From the NCBI RefSeq assembly GCF_013248975.1, contig NZ_JABRWH010000001.1:2996001-3060000 (forward strand): a DNA stretch of 64,000 bases. The letters run 5' to 3'. The position numbers and the translations under genes are program-made. Below, piece by piece: positions 43,552-52,685 of the stretch (position 1 is the first letter of the stretch; the number at the start of each line of letters is the position of its first letter). This DNA comes from Neobacillus endophyticus. Its GTDB lineage: Bacteria > Bacillota > Bacilli > Bacillales > Cytobacillaceae. The notes under the pieces were generated by a model, which searched no databases, was not told the origin of the DNA, and worked only from the letters and a program-made list of their open reading frames with translations.

Positions 43552-44763
43552 ATGACTGAATTAATTGCTACTTATCTTGTACAGGGTGAAAATAACCCAG
43601 AAAAAAAAGCTGAAGAAATTGCCTTAGGTTTAACAGTCGGCTCTTGGACGAATCTACCGGAGCTTGAGCAGAATCAACTGCGCAAACATAAAGGAAGAGT
43701 AGTTTCAATCGAAGGATTGTCATCAGACCAAGAGGGGCATTCCCTTATTCGTATCGCCTATCCAAATGCGAATTTTCCCAGTGACCTGCCAGCAATCCTG
43801 ACCACGGTTTTTGGAAAGCTGTCATTAGACGGAAAAATAAAGCTGCTGGATTTACAGTTTAATCAGGAATTAAAAAAGGCTTTTCCTGGGCCGAGATTTG
43901 GGATAGATGGGCTTCGAAAACGGCTAAATGTATATAGTCGTCCATTGTTAATGAGCATTTTTAAAGGTGTTTTAGGCAAAGACCTAGACTTTCTGGCGGA
44001 ACAGCTAAAACAACAGGCTTTGGGAGGCGTCGACTTAGTAAAGGATGATGAAATCCTGTTTGAAAATGACTTAACCCCTTTTGATAAAAGAATTAAAGCA
44101 GGGCAGAAGGTTTTACATGAGGTATTTGAGGAAACAGGGCATCGAACTTTGTATGCAGTAAATCTGACTGGGAGAACTTCACAATTACGTGATAAAGCAA
44201 GAAAAGCAAAGGAACTTGGTGCAGATTTATTATTATTCAATGTTTTTGCCTATGGACTTGATGTTCTTCAAGAATTAAGAGAGGATGATGAGATCGCACT
44301 TCCGCTCATGGCTCATCCTGCCGTTAGCGGTGCATTGACATCTTCCTCTGTTTACGGTATATCCCACTCCCTGCTCTTAGGGAAGTTATTGCGGTATGCT
44401 GGGGCTGATTTGTCTTTATTCCCATCGCCATATGGAACAGTAGCCTTGGAGAAAGCCGCTGCATTATCCATTGCAGACGAATTAACGAAGGATGATGTAT
44501 TCGGGCAAGCATTCCCTGTTCCATCGGCAGGCATTCATCCAGGTTTAACCCCATTATTGATCCGCGACTTTGGAATTGATTCTGTCATTAATGCCGGCGG
44601 AGGTATACATGGACATCCGGATGGAGCGCGTGGAGGTGGTCTTGCATTCCGTCAGGCAATCGAGACAAATCTTCAAGGCAGACAATTGGCAGATGGTGCG
44701 AAAGATCATCTAGAGCTTCAAAAAGCATTAAAGATGTGGGGAAATGCAGAGGTGACCGTTTAG
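43552..44763 (+). CDS. mtnW: 2,3-diketo-5-methylthiopentyl-1-phosphate enolase (RuBisCO-like)
   Basis: A 403-aa type IV RuBisCO-like protein that enolises diketo-methylthiopentyl phosphate. The RuBisCO-like barrel is recognisable: [35 protein letters not shown] (site of the carbamylated Lys and metal-binding acids), [10 protein letters not shown] and [21 protein letters not shown] (phosphate loop). First gene after the S-box; mtnX starts immediately after its stop. RBS AGAAGGATG. Confidence 0.95.
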   Translation: MTELIATYLVQGENNPEKKAEEIALGLTVGSWTNLPELEQNQLRKHKGRVVSIEGLSSDQEGHSLIRIAYPNANFPSDLPAILTTVFGKLSLDGKIKLLDLQFNQELKKAFPGPRFGIDGLRKRLNVYSRPLLMSIFKGVLGKDLDFLAEQLKQQALGGVDLVKDDEILFENDLTPFDKRIKAGQKVLHEVFEETGHRTLYAVNLTGRTSQLRDKARKAKELGADLLLFNVFAYGLDVLQELREDDEIALPLMAHPAVSGALTSSSVYGISHSLLLGKLLRYAGADLSLFPSPYGTVALEKAAALSIADELTKDDVFGQAFPVPSAGIHPGLTPLLIRDFGIDSVINAGGGIHGHPDGARGGGLAFRQAIETNLQGRQLADGAKDHLELQKALKMWGNAEVTV

Positions 44764-45432
44764 ATGCCGAAACCGGTAATTTTTTGTGATTTTGATGGAA
44801 CAGTAACGGAAAGCGATAATATCATCAGCATTATGAAAAAATTTGCTCCGCCGGGGTGGGAACAAGTAAAAGACGACATACTCGGACAAAAGATATCCAT
44901 ACGTGAAGGTGTTGGGAAGCTGTTTTCACTGCTTCCCACCAACATGAAAGATGAAATTACAGATTTTGCTATAAAAAATGCGAAAATTCGCCATGGTTTT
45001 AAAGAGTTTGTTGAATTTACTCGTGCTGAGCAAATTCCGCTTTATATTGTCAGCGGGGGAATTGACTTTTTTATTTATCCGATTTTAGAAAAGTTTGGTC
45101 CGTTTGCCGGGATTTATTGTAATAGTTCAGACTTTTCTGATGATTATATTAAGATTCTTTGGCCGCAACGTTGTGATTCATTATGCCAAAATGATTGCGG
45201 CTGCTGTAAGCCAAGCATTATTCGAAAATTAGATTTGGATATCAGCTTTAAAATAGTAATCGGTGACTCTGTAACAGATCTTGAAGCAGCTAAGTATGCT
45301 GACTTTGTTCTTGCAAGAGATCTGCTTAAGGAAAAATGTGAAGAGTGGGGTATAAAACACCAGGGCTTTCATACATTTTATGAGTGCATAGAAGGAATTA
45401 AAAAGCGAATTGAGGTGGGGGAACTAACATGA
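44764..45432 (+). CDS. mtnX: 2-hydroxy-3-keto-5-methylthiopentenyl-1-phosphate phosphatase
   Basis: A 222-aa HAD-superfamily phosphatase. The nucleophile motif [13 protein letters not shown] (residues 8-19), motif II VSGG and motif III/IV region [21 protein letters not shown] are intact. It removes phosphate to give the acireductone precursor. There is no gap from mtnW, and it overlaps mtnB by 4 bp. A cysteine-rich patch ([14 protein letters not shown], about 140-153) is typical of MtnX. Confidence 0.93.
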   Translation: MPKPVIFCDFDGTVTESDNIISIMKKFAPPGWEQVKDDILGQKISIREGVGKLFSLLPTNMKDEITDFAIKNAKIRHGFKEFVEFTRAEQIPLYIVSGGIDFFIYPILEKFGPFAGIYCNSSDFSDDYIKILWPQRCDSLCQNDCGCCKPSIIRKLDLDISFKIVIGDSVTDLEAAKYADFVLARDLLKEKCEEWGIKHQGFHTFYECIEGIKKRIEVGELT

Positions 45433-46058
45433 TCAAAGATAAATGGAAGGAATTGGCGGATATCAAGGACGAACTTGCCGAGCGGGATTGGTTTATGGGA
45501 ACCAGTGGAAACCTTGCGATTAAGGTAAGTGACAAACCTTTGCAGTTTCTGGTAACAGCTAGTGGAAAGGACAAACGCAAGCGGACCGATGAAGATTTTC
45601 TACTTGTAGATGAATTTGGCAGGGCAGTGGAGAAGACCCACCTTAAGCCATCGGCGGAAACACTGCTACATGTTGAAATTTATCGCAAGACAAATGCCTG
45701 CTGCAGCCTCCATGTTCATACAATTGACAACAATGTTATATCAGAAGTATACGGCGATCACGGCGAGGTCACTTTTAAAGGCCAGGAGCTTATTAAGGCT
45801 TTTGATATGTGGGAAGAGGATGCCGTCCTTAAGATTCCGATTATTCGTAATTATGCCCATATTCCAACCCTAGCACATACATTTTCTGAACATATTACTG
45901 GTGATACCGGTGCCGTATTGATTCGAAATCATGGAATTACCGTATGGGGGAAAACAGCCTTTGAGGCCAAAAAAATTCTCGAAGCATCAGAATTTTTGTT
46001 CCGCTACCAGCTTCGGCTATTAGAACATAAACCATATCAATTATTTAAAGTAGTTTAA
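45429..46058 (+). CDS. mtnB: Methylthioribulose-1-phosphate dehydratase
   Basis: A 209-aa class II aldolase/adducin-fold enzyme. Zinc-binding His residues lie in LHVHTIDNN (about 96-104) and RNHGITVWG (about 174-182). [10 protein letters not shown] near the start is the family signature. It dehydrates methylthioribulose 1-phosphate to the diketo compound used by MtnW. GAGGTGGGG in the end of mtnX is its RBS, with translational coupling. Confidence 0.93.
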   Translation: MIKDKWKELADIKDELAERDWFMGTSGNLAIKVSDKPLQFLVTASGKDKRKRTDEDFLLVDEFGRAVEKTHLKPSAETLLHVEIYRKTNACCSLHVHTIDNNVISEVYGDHGEVTFKGQELIKAFDMWEEDAVLKIPIIRNYAHIPTLAHTFSEHITGDTGAVLIRNHGITVWGKTAFEAKKILEASEFLFRYQLRLLEHKPYQLFKVV

Positions 46059-46081
46059 TAAAGGAAAGGGAGAGAAACGTC

Positions 46082-46615
46082 ATGGCGTATATTACATTTC
46101 AAAATAAGCAAGGACAAATTGATCAACATGAGGAAGTGGCAAGCTTTCTAGCATCACAGGAAGTAATTTATGAGAATTGGGACATTAGCAAGCTACCTGC
46201 AGCACTTGTCGAGAAGTATTTATTATCTGATGCAGAAAAAGAAGAAATTTTACAAGTTTTTGCAGCTGAAATTTCCAACATCTCAGCAAGAAGAGGATAC
46301 AAGTCACAAGATGTTATTTCATTGTCTGAAAATACACCAAATCTCGAAGTTTTGCTCCAAAATTTTAAACAAGAGCACCATCATACTGATGATGAAGTTC
46401 GATTTATTGTGAGCGGCCATGGCGTCTTTGTCATCCAGGGTAACGATAATGAATTTTTTGAAGTACATTTAAATCCAGGTGACTTAATATCTGTCCCAGA
46501 GAATACAAGACATTATTTTACACTTGAGGACGATCGGAAAGTTGTGGCCATTAGAATTTTTGTTACAACAGAAGGCTGGGTGCCTATTTATGAAAAACAA
46601 GAAGTAAAAAACTAA
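46082..46615 (+). CDS. mtnD: Acireductone dioxygenase
   Basis: A 177-aa cupin. The metal site is in HHHTDDEVRFIVSGHG (His, His, Glu; about 100-115), with the fourth ligand His in ENTRHYFTL. With Fe it makes 2-oxo-4-methylthiobutyrate and formate; with Ni it makes an off-pathway product and CO. Last gene of the S-box operon, followed by a terminator. RBS AAAGGGAG. Confidence 0.95.
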   Translation: MAYITFQNKQGQIDQHEEVASFLASQEVIYENWDISKLPAALVEKYLLSDAEKEEILQVFAAEISNISARRGYKSQDVISLSENTPNLEVLLQNFKQEHHHTDDEVRFIVSGHGVFVIQGNDNEFFEVHLNPGDLISVPENTRHYFTLEDDRKVVAIRIFVTTEGWVPIYEKQEVKN

Positions 46616-46623
46616 ATGATATA

Positions 46624-46663
46624 ATAAAGACTGGCTTCAGCTATTGAAGTCAGTCTTATTTTT
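46624..46663 (+). terminator. Terminator of the mtn operon
   Basis: AAGACTG-GCTTC pairs with GAAG-TCAGTCTT (46627-46658), followed by ATTTTT. Confidence 0.8.
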
Positions 46664-46679
46664 CATAGATTTCTAGATT

Positions 46680-46693
46680 TGCAAACGATTACA
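46680..46693. promoter_or_regulatory. cre-like site between mtnD and spo0E
   Basis: TGCAAACGATTACA matches 13 of 14 positions of the cre consensus. It is about 300 bp before spo0E, so its target is unclear. Confidence 0.4.
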
Positions 46694-46808
46694 AATGGTA
46701 TATTAGGAAAATAAACATCCTATTAAGTTGGAAAATGAATTGGAAATGGGGGGTGGAATTCTTTATGAAATGACAAGAAGAGCATTTGTTTATGAATGAA
46801 TTGAATTT

Positions 46809-46848
46809 TGTCGCAATGTTAGCGAGAATAACAAAGAAATTTGTCGAA
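46809..46848. promoter_or_regulatory. Two Spo0A-box-like sites upstream of spo0E
   Basis: TGTCGCA (46809-46815) and TGTCGAA within TTTGTCGAAAA (46842-46848), 33 bp apart. The 0A box is TGNCGAA. They lie about 130-170 bp before the spo0E start. Confidence 0.45.
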
Positions 46849-46981
46849 AAAAGAAATTATTAGATTGTTTTGTCTAGTTTTGCGAATGTATTTACTTTTA
46901 TAAAAATTCTTGTCATAATTCTTCAAGTAGTCTTCCTTTAAGGCAAGACACAGTATGAGAGTTAGAGGCAGGGGGATAACG

Positions 46982-47224
46982 TTGTACGAGAATAGTAATA
47001 ATCATAGTGATATGATTGAAGAAATTAAAGTGAAAAGAGAACTAATGATTGAATGTGCCAATACTCTTGGATTTACAAGCGAGGCAACGATCAAATATAG
47101 TCAAGAATTAGATGAATTAATAAATAAATATCACCGCATGATGGGACAAGCATCAACACCTTGTGAAGAAATAAAATTTGCCTTTAAACATATGGTCATG
47201 GTATATCAAAAAGTCTTAGTCTAA
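46982..47224 (+). CDS. spo0E: Spo0E-family aspartyl phosphatase
   Basis: A small helical-hairpin phosphatase that dephosphorylates Spo0A~P and delays sporulation. About 80 aa. The family motif SQELDELI lies in the second helix (YSQELDELINKY), preceded by EEIKVKRELMIECANTLGF. The start is uncertain: TTG at 46982 sits behind AGGCAGGGGG, while an ATG at 46955 gives nine more residues with a weaker RBS. Gene order (mtnD before, kinD after) matches the spo0E locus of B. subtilis. Confidence 0.75.
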   Translation: MYENSNNHSDMIEEIKVKRELMIECANTLGFTSEATIKYSQELDELINKYHRMMGQASTPCEEIKFAFKHMVMVYQKVLV

Positions 47225-47700
47225 AAAATATGAAATGATCGACAATACTCCTGGAGAAAACACAATGACTAACAAACCCTTCTATAATTTCAGAGTAACC
47301 ACATAAGGAAGGTTTTTCCGTTAAATTTTTATTTTGGAACAGCTGCAAGGAAGGCCTTCCACAAGGATTTTTTTCACCATTCACTTCCGTAAAAACAATA
47401 CCCACATAACGAAATTGATTAACTTCGTGAAAACTCACCCATTATTTTTTGACAGCCTTAGACAGCTTCTGTGATATTTATCATTGTATATGGCTGATTA
47501 TTCCATATAGTTAATATTAGTACGATATTTAGTATTAATTAAAACTTCCCACATCTATTAATGAATTAAAAGTGATCCATAGTACTTCATAGTAGAGTCA
47601 AAAATATAAATATATTTATCAGGTAAGTAAGAAAAGTCCCATCATTAGTAATATGCTATTATGACGATTCATATATCGTTAATAAAGCATTTTTTAAACT
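47225..47700. other. Non-coding spacer between spo0E and the etf operon
   Basis: About 475 bp with no convincing gene. Short frames present have no RBS and random-looking products. AT-rich and possibly decayed coding sequence; in B. subtilis the small gene eag follows spo0E, and nothing like it is seen here. Confidence 0.5.
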
Positions 47701-47701
47701 A

Positions 47702-47718
47702 GAAAGCAACCGCTTTCA
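47702..47718. promoter_or_regulatory. cre site before etfB
   Basis: GAAAGC-AACC-GCTTTC palindrome; the minus-strand TGAAAGCGGTTGCT matches the cre consensus at 12 of 14 positions. It lies 33 bp before the start codon, as expected for CcpA blocking transcription. Confidence 0.6.
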
Positions 47719-47750
47719 AAAAATGTCCTTTTAGAGGAGGGAAGCTCTAC

Positions 47751-48575
47751 ATGCACATTGTCGTATGTGTAAAACAAGTACCTGATACCAAAATTATTAA
47801 AATTAATCCCAAAACAAACACACTCGACCGCAGAAGTGCACCAGCCATTTTAAATCCATACGATGCCCATGCCGTTCAGGAAGCGGTAAAAATTAAAGAA
47901 AAAACGGGAGGCATCATATCAGTATTGTCTATGGGACCGCCGCAGGCGACAGCTGTCATTAAAAAAAGTATCGAAATCGGCGCTGACCGAGGATTTTTAA
48001 TTACTGATCGTGCTTTTGCCGGAGCGGATACTCTCGCAACGAGCTATGCATTATCAAAAGCATTGGAAAGAATCAACAAGGAGCTTCCTGTCGACATAAT
48101 CATTTGCGGTAAACACGCTATTGATGGTGATACAGGACAAGTTGGGCCGGGAATTGCCAGAAGAATGGACATCCCGCCTGTCACAAGTGTTATCGCAGTT
48201 GAAGAAGTAAATGTAAAAGAAAAAACGGTGTTAATTAAAAGGAAATTAACAAGTGGTTATGAGCTGATTCAAGCAGAATTGCCATGTTTATTAACAGTGG
48301 AAAAAGAAATTAACGAAATTGAATATCCCCCCATGCCTAACATGATTAATGCAGCAAGGTATGAACCGATCATTTGGGCAGTCAGCGACCTGGAAAATGT
48401 TGATCATGCGCAGCTGGGATTAAAAGGGTCCCCGACAATTGTAGGCAAAATGTTTACACCGCCAAGACCAGAAGGCGGGAAAAAGTTCGAAGGTACTGCA
48501 GATGAACAAGTAAGCCAGCTAATGGACATTTTACAGGACAAAAAAGACCTATTTTCTATTCAAACACCTAATTAA
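47751..48575 (+). CDS. fixA: Electron transfer flavoprotein beta subunit, FixA type
   Basis: A 274-aa ETF beta subunit. The start MHIVVCVKQVPDTKIIKINPKTNTLDR and the signature MGPPQATAVIKKSIEIGADRGFLITDRAFAGADTLATSYAL are typical of the FixA/bifurcating branch, not the short acyl-CoA dehydrogenase-linked type. It forms a heterodimer with the next gene. The gene order etfB-etfA-fixC-fixX marks a FixABCX complex, which takes electrons from NADH and splits them between quinone and ferredoxin or flavodoxin. RBS AGAGGAGGG. Confidence 0.88.
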   Translation: MHIVVCVKQVPDTKIIKINPKTNTLDRRSAPAILNPYDAHAVQEAVKIKEKTGGIISVLSMGPPQATAVIKKSIEIGADRGFLITDRAFAGADTLATSYALSKALERINKELPVDIIICGKHAIDGDTGQVGPGIARRMDIPPVTSVIAVEEVNVKEKTVLIKRKLTSGYELIQAELPCLLTVEKEINEIEYPPMPNMINAARYEPIIWAVSDLENVDHAQLGLKGSPTIVGKMFTPPRPEGGKKFEGTADEQVSQLMDILQDKKDLFSIQTPN

Positions 48576-48613
48576 GCAGGTGAAATTTGAGGACTTTGCT
48601 GGGAGGGGTTTAC

Positions 48614-49645
48614 ATGAATCTAGACGAATGCCGTGGAGTCTGGATCTTCATTGAACAAAATGACGGAGAGATTGAAGGTGTTTCACTGGAATTACTTGGA
48701 GCAGGAAGAAAGCTTGCTGATAAATTACAAGTACCATTGGCAGGCTTCCTACTGGGTTACGGAATCAAAGGTTTAGCTAATCAAGTCATCGCTTATGGTG
48801 CTGACATTGTTTACCTAATCGATCATCCTGTATTGGAAAATTACCGTACAGAGTCCTATATGAAAGGTGTCATTTACCTAGCGGAGAAATATAAGCCGGA
48901 AATTATTCTCTACGGGGCAACACCAAATGGAAAAGATTTAGCAAGTGCAGTTGCAACAGACTTGGTAACAGGATTAACCGCCGATACAACCATGCTGGAT
49001 GTGGATGTAGAAAATAGATTGCTGGAAGCAAGCCGTCCGGCATTTGGCGGTAACATTATGGCGACCATTCTTTGTAAAAAGCACCGTCCTCAAATGGCAA
49101 CTGTCCGGCCAAAGGTGATGAAAGCCTTGGAGCTAGATGAAGAAAGACCCGGGAAAATAATTGAAGAGAAAATATCACTAAATGAAGAGGAAATGAGAAC
49201 AAAAGTACTGCAAATTGTGAATGATGTAACAAAAAAGGCTAATTTGGCTGATGCTCATGTCATTGTGTGCGGTGGAAAGGGAATGGGCGATCCTCAGAAT
49301 TTTCAGCTGATTTATGAATTGGCAGAAACAATCGGTGCAAGTGTCGGCGGAACAAGGGATGTGGTAGAAGCCGGGTGGCTGCCACATGAGCAACAGGTGG
49401 GACAGACTGGTGAAACGGTTACACCGAAAATCTATTTTGCCATCGCTTTATCAGGAGCGATTCAACACGTTGTTGGCATGAAGAATTCAGATTTAATCAT
49501 TGCCATCAATAAAGATCCGAATGCACCCATTTTTGATGTCGCCACATACGGAATTGTCGGAGACGCTTTAGAAATTGTCCCTAAATTAATCGATCAATTT
49601 AAGAAACTGACAGCTGAAAAAGGCGGTGAAATGAGCTATGTCTGA
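48614..49645 (+). CDS. fixB: Electron transfer flavoprotein alpha subunit, FixB type
   Basis: 343 aa. The ATG at 48614 is chosen because GGGAGGGG precedes it; the frame is open nine codons upstream. The N-terminal domain is followed by the FAD-binding C-terminal domain with GGKGMGDPQNF, GASVGGTRDVVEAGWLPHEQQVGQTGETVTPKIYFAIALSGAIQHVVGM and NKDPNAPIFDVATYGIVGD, all classical ETF-alpha signatures. It overlaps fixC by 8 bp. Confidence 0.9.
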   Translation: MNLDECRGVWIFIEQNDGEIEGVSLELLGAGRKLADKLQVPLAGFLLGYGIKGLANQVIAYGADIVYLIDHPVLENYRTESYMKGVIYLAEKYKPEIILYGATPNGKDLASAVATDLVTGLTADTTMLDVDVENRLLEASRPAFGGNIMATILCKKHRPQMATVRPKVMKALELDEERPGKIIEEKISLNEEEMRTKVLQIVNDVTKKANLADAHVIVCGGKGMGDPQNFQLIYELAETIGASVGGTRDVVEAGWLPHEQQVGQTGETVTPKIYFAIALSGAIQHVVGMKNSDLIIAINKDPNAPIFDVATYGIVGDALEIVPKLIDQFKKLTAEKGGEMSYV

Positions 49646-50933
49646 GAAATTTGATGTGATTGTGGTTGGGGCTGGTCCTGCAGGTACATCTTGTGCTTTA
49701 ACTTGTGCCAGGAATGGCTTAAATGTCCTCCTTATTGAAAGAGGAGAGTACCCGGGAGCGAAGAACGTAATGGGCGGTGTCTTGTACCGCAAGCAAATGG
49801 AAGAATTAATTCCTGAATTTTGGAAAGAAGCACCGCTTGAACGTCCTGTGATCGAGCAGCGTTTTTGGATGATGGATAAGGAATCAGTTGTCCAATTTGG
49901 CTACAAAGGTCTAGAATGGGCGGTTGAACCATATAATAATTTCACCGTATTAAGGGCGCAATTTGACCAGTGGTTTGCTAAAAAGGCTGTGGATGCAGGT
50001 GCTCTATTAATCAATGAAACGGTTGTAACAGAGTGTTTAGTAGAAAACGGCAAGGTCGTGGGTGTCCGTACAGATCGTCCTGATGGTGAAGTATATGCTG
50101 ATGTTGTCGTTTTAGCTGATGGAGTTAACTCCCTTCTTTCGAAACAGCTTGGTTTTCACAAAGAATATCGTCCAGATGAAGTAGCCTTGACAGTCATGGA
50201 AGTCATCAATATGCCAAAGGACAAAATTAACGACCGCTTTAACGTTGAAGATAACCAAGGTGTAACGATTGAAATTTTTGGCGACTCAACCAAAGGCAAC
50301 CTTGGAACAGCTTTCCTTTATACCAACAAAGAAAGCTTAAATATTGGAGTAGGAACTACTCTTTCAAGCATGATTAAGGCCAAATTGAAACCTTATGAGC
50401 TATTAGATTATCTGAAAAATCACCCGATGGTAAAACCATTAATTTCTGGGGGAGAGTCAGCTGAATATTTAGCGCATTTAATTCCAGAAGGCGGTTTTCG
50501 CTCTGTACCTAAAGTGGCTGGAAATGGTGTTGTCGTGGTAGGAGATGCTGCTCAACTAGTGAATGCTATTCATCGTGAAGGTTCGAACATGGCAATGCAT
50601 TCCGGAAAATTGGCTGCAGAAGCCGTTATACAAGCGAAGCAACGCGGAGATTTTAGTGAGTCCAGCTTAAACAGCTACAGGGAGGCACTGTATGGCAGTT
50701 TCATCATGAAGGATTTAGAGAAATATAAGGATGCTACCCATACATTTGAAAAATATCCGCAATACTTTAATGATTATGTACCAATGATGAATAAGGCAAT
50801 GAGCAAATTCTTCACAGTAGATGGAACACCAAAACGCGACAAACAGAAACAAATTATAAAGAGTGTAACGGGAGAAAAAGGAACACTTCGTGTGTTACAA
50901 GATATTTATCGAGCTTGGAAGGCGGTGAAATAA
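49638..50933 (+). CDS. fixC: FAD-dependent ETF-quinone oxidoreductase-like protein, FixC type
   Basis: A 431-aa flavoprotein. The N-terminal dinucleotide-binding motif VVGAGPAGTSCALTCARNGLNVLLIERGEYPGAKNVMGG (8-46) and the second FAD motif VVVGDAAQLVNAIHREGSNMAMHSG (about 294-318) are intact. It resembles ETF:ubiquinone oxidoreductase but lacks its own ferredoxin domain, which is supplied by the next gene (FixX). It should pass electrons from the ETF to menaquinone. Translationally coupled on both sides. Confidence 0.9.
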   Translation: MSEKFDVIVVGAGPAGTSCALTCARNGLNVLLIERGEYPGAKNVMGGVLYRKQMEELIPEFWKEAPLERPVIEQRFWMMDKESVVQFGYKGLEWAVEPYNNFTVLRAQFDQWFAKKAVDAGALLINETVVTECLVENGKVVGVRTDRPDGEVYADVVVLADGVNSLLSKQLGFHKEYRPDEVALTVMEVINMPKDKINDRFNVEDNQGVTIEIFGDSTKGNLGTAFLYTNKESLNIGVGTTLSSMIKAKLKPYELLDYLKNHPMVKPLISGGESAEYLAHLIPEGGFRSVPKVAGNGVVVVGDAAQLVNAIHREGSNMAMHSGKLAAEAVIQAKQRGDFSESSLNSYREALYGSFIMKDLEKYKDATHTFEKYPQYFNDYVPMMNKAMSKFFTVDGTPKRDKQKQIIKSVTGEKGTLRVLQDIYRAWKAVK

Positions 50934-51217
50934 TGTCAACGAAGAATCTTGAGGAAAAGCAATATCTTCTTCGGTTTAAGTGTGATACAAAATCCCATTT
51001 GACGGTTCTTGACCATGACATTTGCATGACAAAATGCCCTGATAAGCTTTGTACCGTTTTCTGCCCAGCTGAGGTTTACAAATGGGAAGGAACACGGATG
51101 CAGGTAGGATATGAAGGCTGCCATGAATGCGGCAGCTGCCGGATCGGCTGTCCGTACCAAAATATTAAGTGGGAATATCCAAAGGGTGGACATGGAATTG
51201 TCTTCCGATTAGCATAA
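50933..51217 (+). CDS. fixX: Ferredoxin-like protein FixX
   Basis: 94 aa from the ATG at 50933 (TAATG overlap with fixC). Two Cys clusters, CMTKCPDKLCTVFCP (about 31-45) and CHECGSCRIGCP (about 62-73), fit the FixX ferredoxin family with a [4Fe-4S] centre (and possibly a remnant second site). It completes the FixABCX operon, and a strong terminator follows. Confidence 0.9.
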   Translation: MSTKNLEEKQYLLRFKCDTKSHLTVLDHDICMTKCPDKLCTVFCPAEVYKWEGTRMQVGYEGCHECGSCRIGCPYQNIKWEYPKGGHGIVFRLA

Positions 51218-51226
51218 TAATGAATA

Positions 51227-51265
51227 AAAAAGAAAAGACGATAAAACGATCGTCTTTTCTTTTTG
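51227..51265 (+). terminator. Terminator of the fixABCX operon
   Basis: GAAAAGACGAT-AAAACG-ATCGTCTTTTC, followed by TTTTG. Confidence 0.92.
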
Positions 51266-51418
51266 CAGCTAATAAAAGATTAGTTTAGTATAAAAACAAC
51301 AAATAGGTTTAAAAGGGTTAAAAAATTAAATATTTAGAAAATAAGGATTTAACATTTCTCATTTATATGTTTTGGTAGTAAGATAGAAATAGAAATTTTA
51401 TAAAATAAGGAGATTGTA

Positions 51419-52660
51419 ATGAGTCAACATCAAGCTGTGGCATCTGCTAAAAAGCCGATTTCCACTGAAACTACCATCTTTAGAATCCTTTTGATGATCG
51501 GTCTGTGCCATTTACTAAATGATTCCATTCAAGCAGTTGTTCCGGCTATGTTTCCGATCCTTGAAAAGTCTAAAGGCTTATCATTTACACAACTCGGAAT
51601 TATTGCCTTTGCTCTTAATATGGTTTCATCAGTGATGCAGCCCGTTATCGGGATATTTACAGACAAAAGACCAAGACCATATGCTTTGCCGATAGGTCTT
51701 TCATTGACATTTATAGGTGTGCTTGGGATTGGATTTGCTCCAAATTATGGGCTGATTATTCTTGCCGTCATATTTATTGGTCTTGGATCGGCAATATTTC
51801 ATCCGGAGGGCTCAAGAGTAGCCCATATGGCTGCTGGAAGCCGCAGAGGACTTGCCCAATCCATCTATCAGGTAGGGGGAAATACAGGCCAGGCGCTGGC
51901 GCCGATGATTACCGCTCTGATATTAGTACCACTTGGACAAATTGGCGCATCCTGGTTTTCTATAGCTGCAGCCCTTGCCGTTGTCATATTAATATATATT
52001 GCCAATTGGTATCAACAAAAACTACTTGCATCATCATATAAACAGAAGAAAAGTAAACATGCTGGTGTCAAACAAAATGGTGTCTCGAAGGATATAAAGA
52101 AAGCATTAGCACTGATCCTGCTATTTATTTTTGCAAGATCATGGTATGTTTCAGGAATGACCAATTTTTATGCGTTTTATGGGATTAAAGAATACGCTCT
52201 TTCTATCAAGGATTCACAACTTTTCTTATTTGCGTTCTTAGTTTCGGGAGCTTTTGGCACCTTTTTTGGCGGGCCATTGGCAGACCGCTTTGGGAAAAAA
52301 ACAATGATTACCTTTTCCATGGTGGCGGCATTGCCTTTCTCATTGTTTATTCCGCATGCTTCACCCGTTTTAGCTTTCATTTTCCTTGTTATTACCGGTT
52401 TTATTATTATGACTAGTTTTTCCGTAACAGTTGTATATGCTCAAGAATTAGTTCCTGGGAAGATTGGGTTAATGTCTGGATTGACTGTGGGACTAGCGTT
52501 TGGTATGGGAGCCATTGGTTCTGTGGGGCTGGGGTATATTGCTGACTCTATAGGGCTTCATTCTATGATTACATGGCTTGGAATATTGCCGCTGTTCGGT
52601 TTCGCTGCCTTTCTACTCCCTTCTGATCGCGAACTGCAAAATGAGGCAAAAGAAAGATAA
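51419..52660 (+). CDS. MFS transporter, Fsr (fosmidomycin resistance) type
   Basis: A 413-aa protein with about 12 hydrophobic segments and a hydrophilic central loop (about 198-222). CHLLNDSIQAVVPAMFPILEKSKGLSFTQLGI at helix 1, and DKRPRPYALPIGL and ADRFGKK as the two loop 2-3 type motifs, identify the Fsr-like branch of the major facilitator superfamily. It probably exports a small molecule; the real substrate is unknown. RBS AAGGAGATT. It has its own transcript, between terminators. Confidence 0.82.
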   Translation: MSQHQAVASAKKPISTETTIFRILLMIGLCHLLNDSIQAVVPAMFPILEKSKGLSFTQLGIIAFALNMVSSVMQPVIGIFTDKRPRPYALPIGLSLTFIGVLGIGFAPNYGLIILAVIFIGLGSAIFHPEGSRVAHMAAGSRRGLAQSIYQVGGNTGQALAPMITALILVPLGQIGASWFSIAAALAVVILIYIANWYQQKLLASSYKQKKSKHAGVKQNGVSKDIKKALALILLFIFARSWYVSGMTNFYAFYGIKEYALSIKDSQLFLFAFLVSGAFGTFFGGPLADRFGKKTMITFSMVAALPFSLFIPHASPVLAFIFLVITGFIIMTSFSVTVVYAQELVPGKIGLMSGLTVGLAFGMGAIGSVGLGYIADSIGLHSMITWLGILPLFGFAAFLLPSDRELQNEAKER

Positions 52661-52683
52661 AAGGATGGGCATGCCCATCCTCT
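52660..52683. terminator. Bidirectional terminator between Fsr and hemerythrin genes
   Basis: AGGATGGGC-ATG-CCCATCCT type perfect palindrome (52662-52681), between convergent genes. Confidence 0.8.
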
Positions 52684-52685
52684 TA

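Noticed and set aside
47196..47438. 80-codon minus-strand frame after spo0E
   Set aside because: No RBS, overlaps the end of spo0E, and the product has no recognisable pattern.
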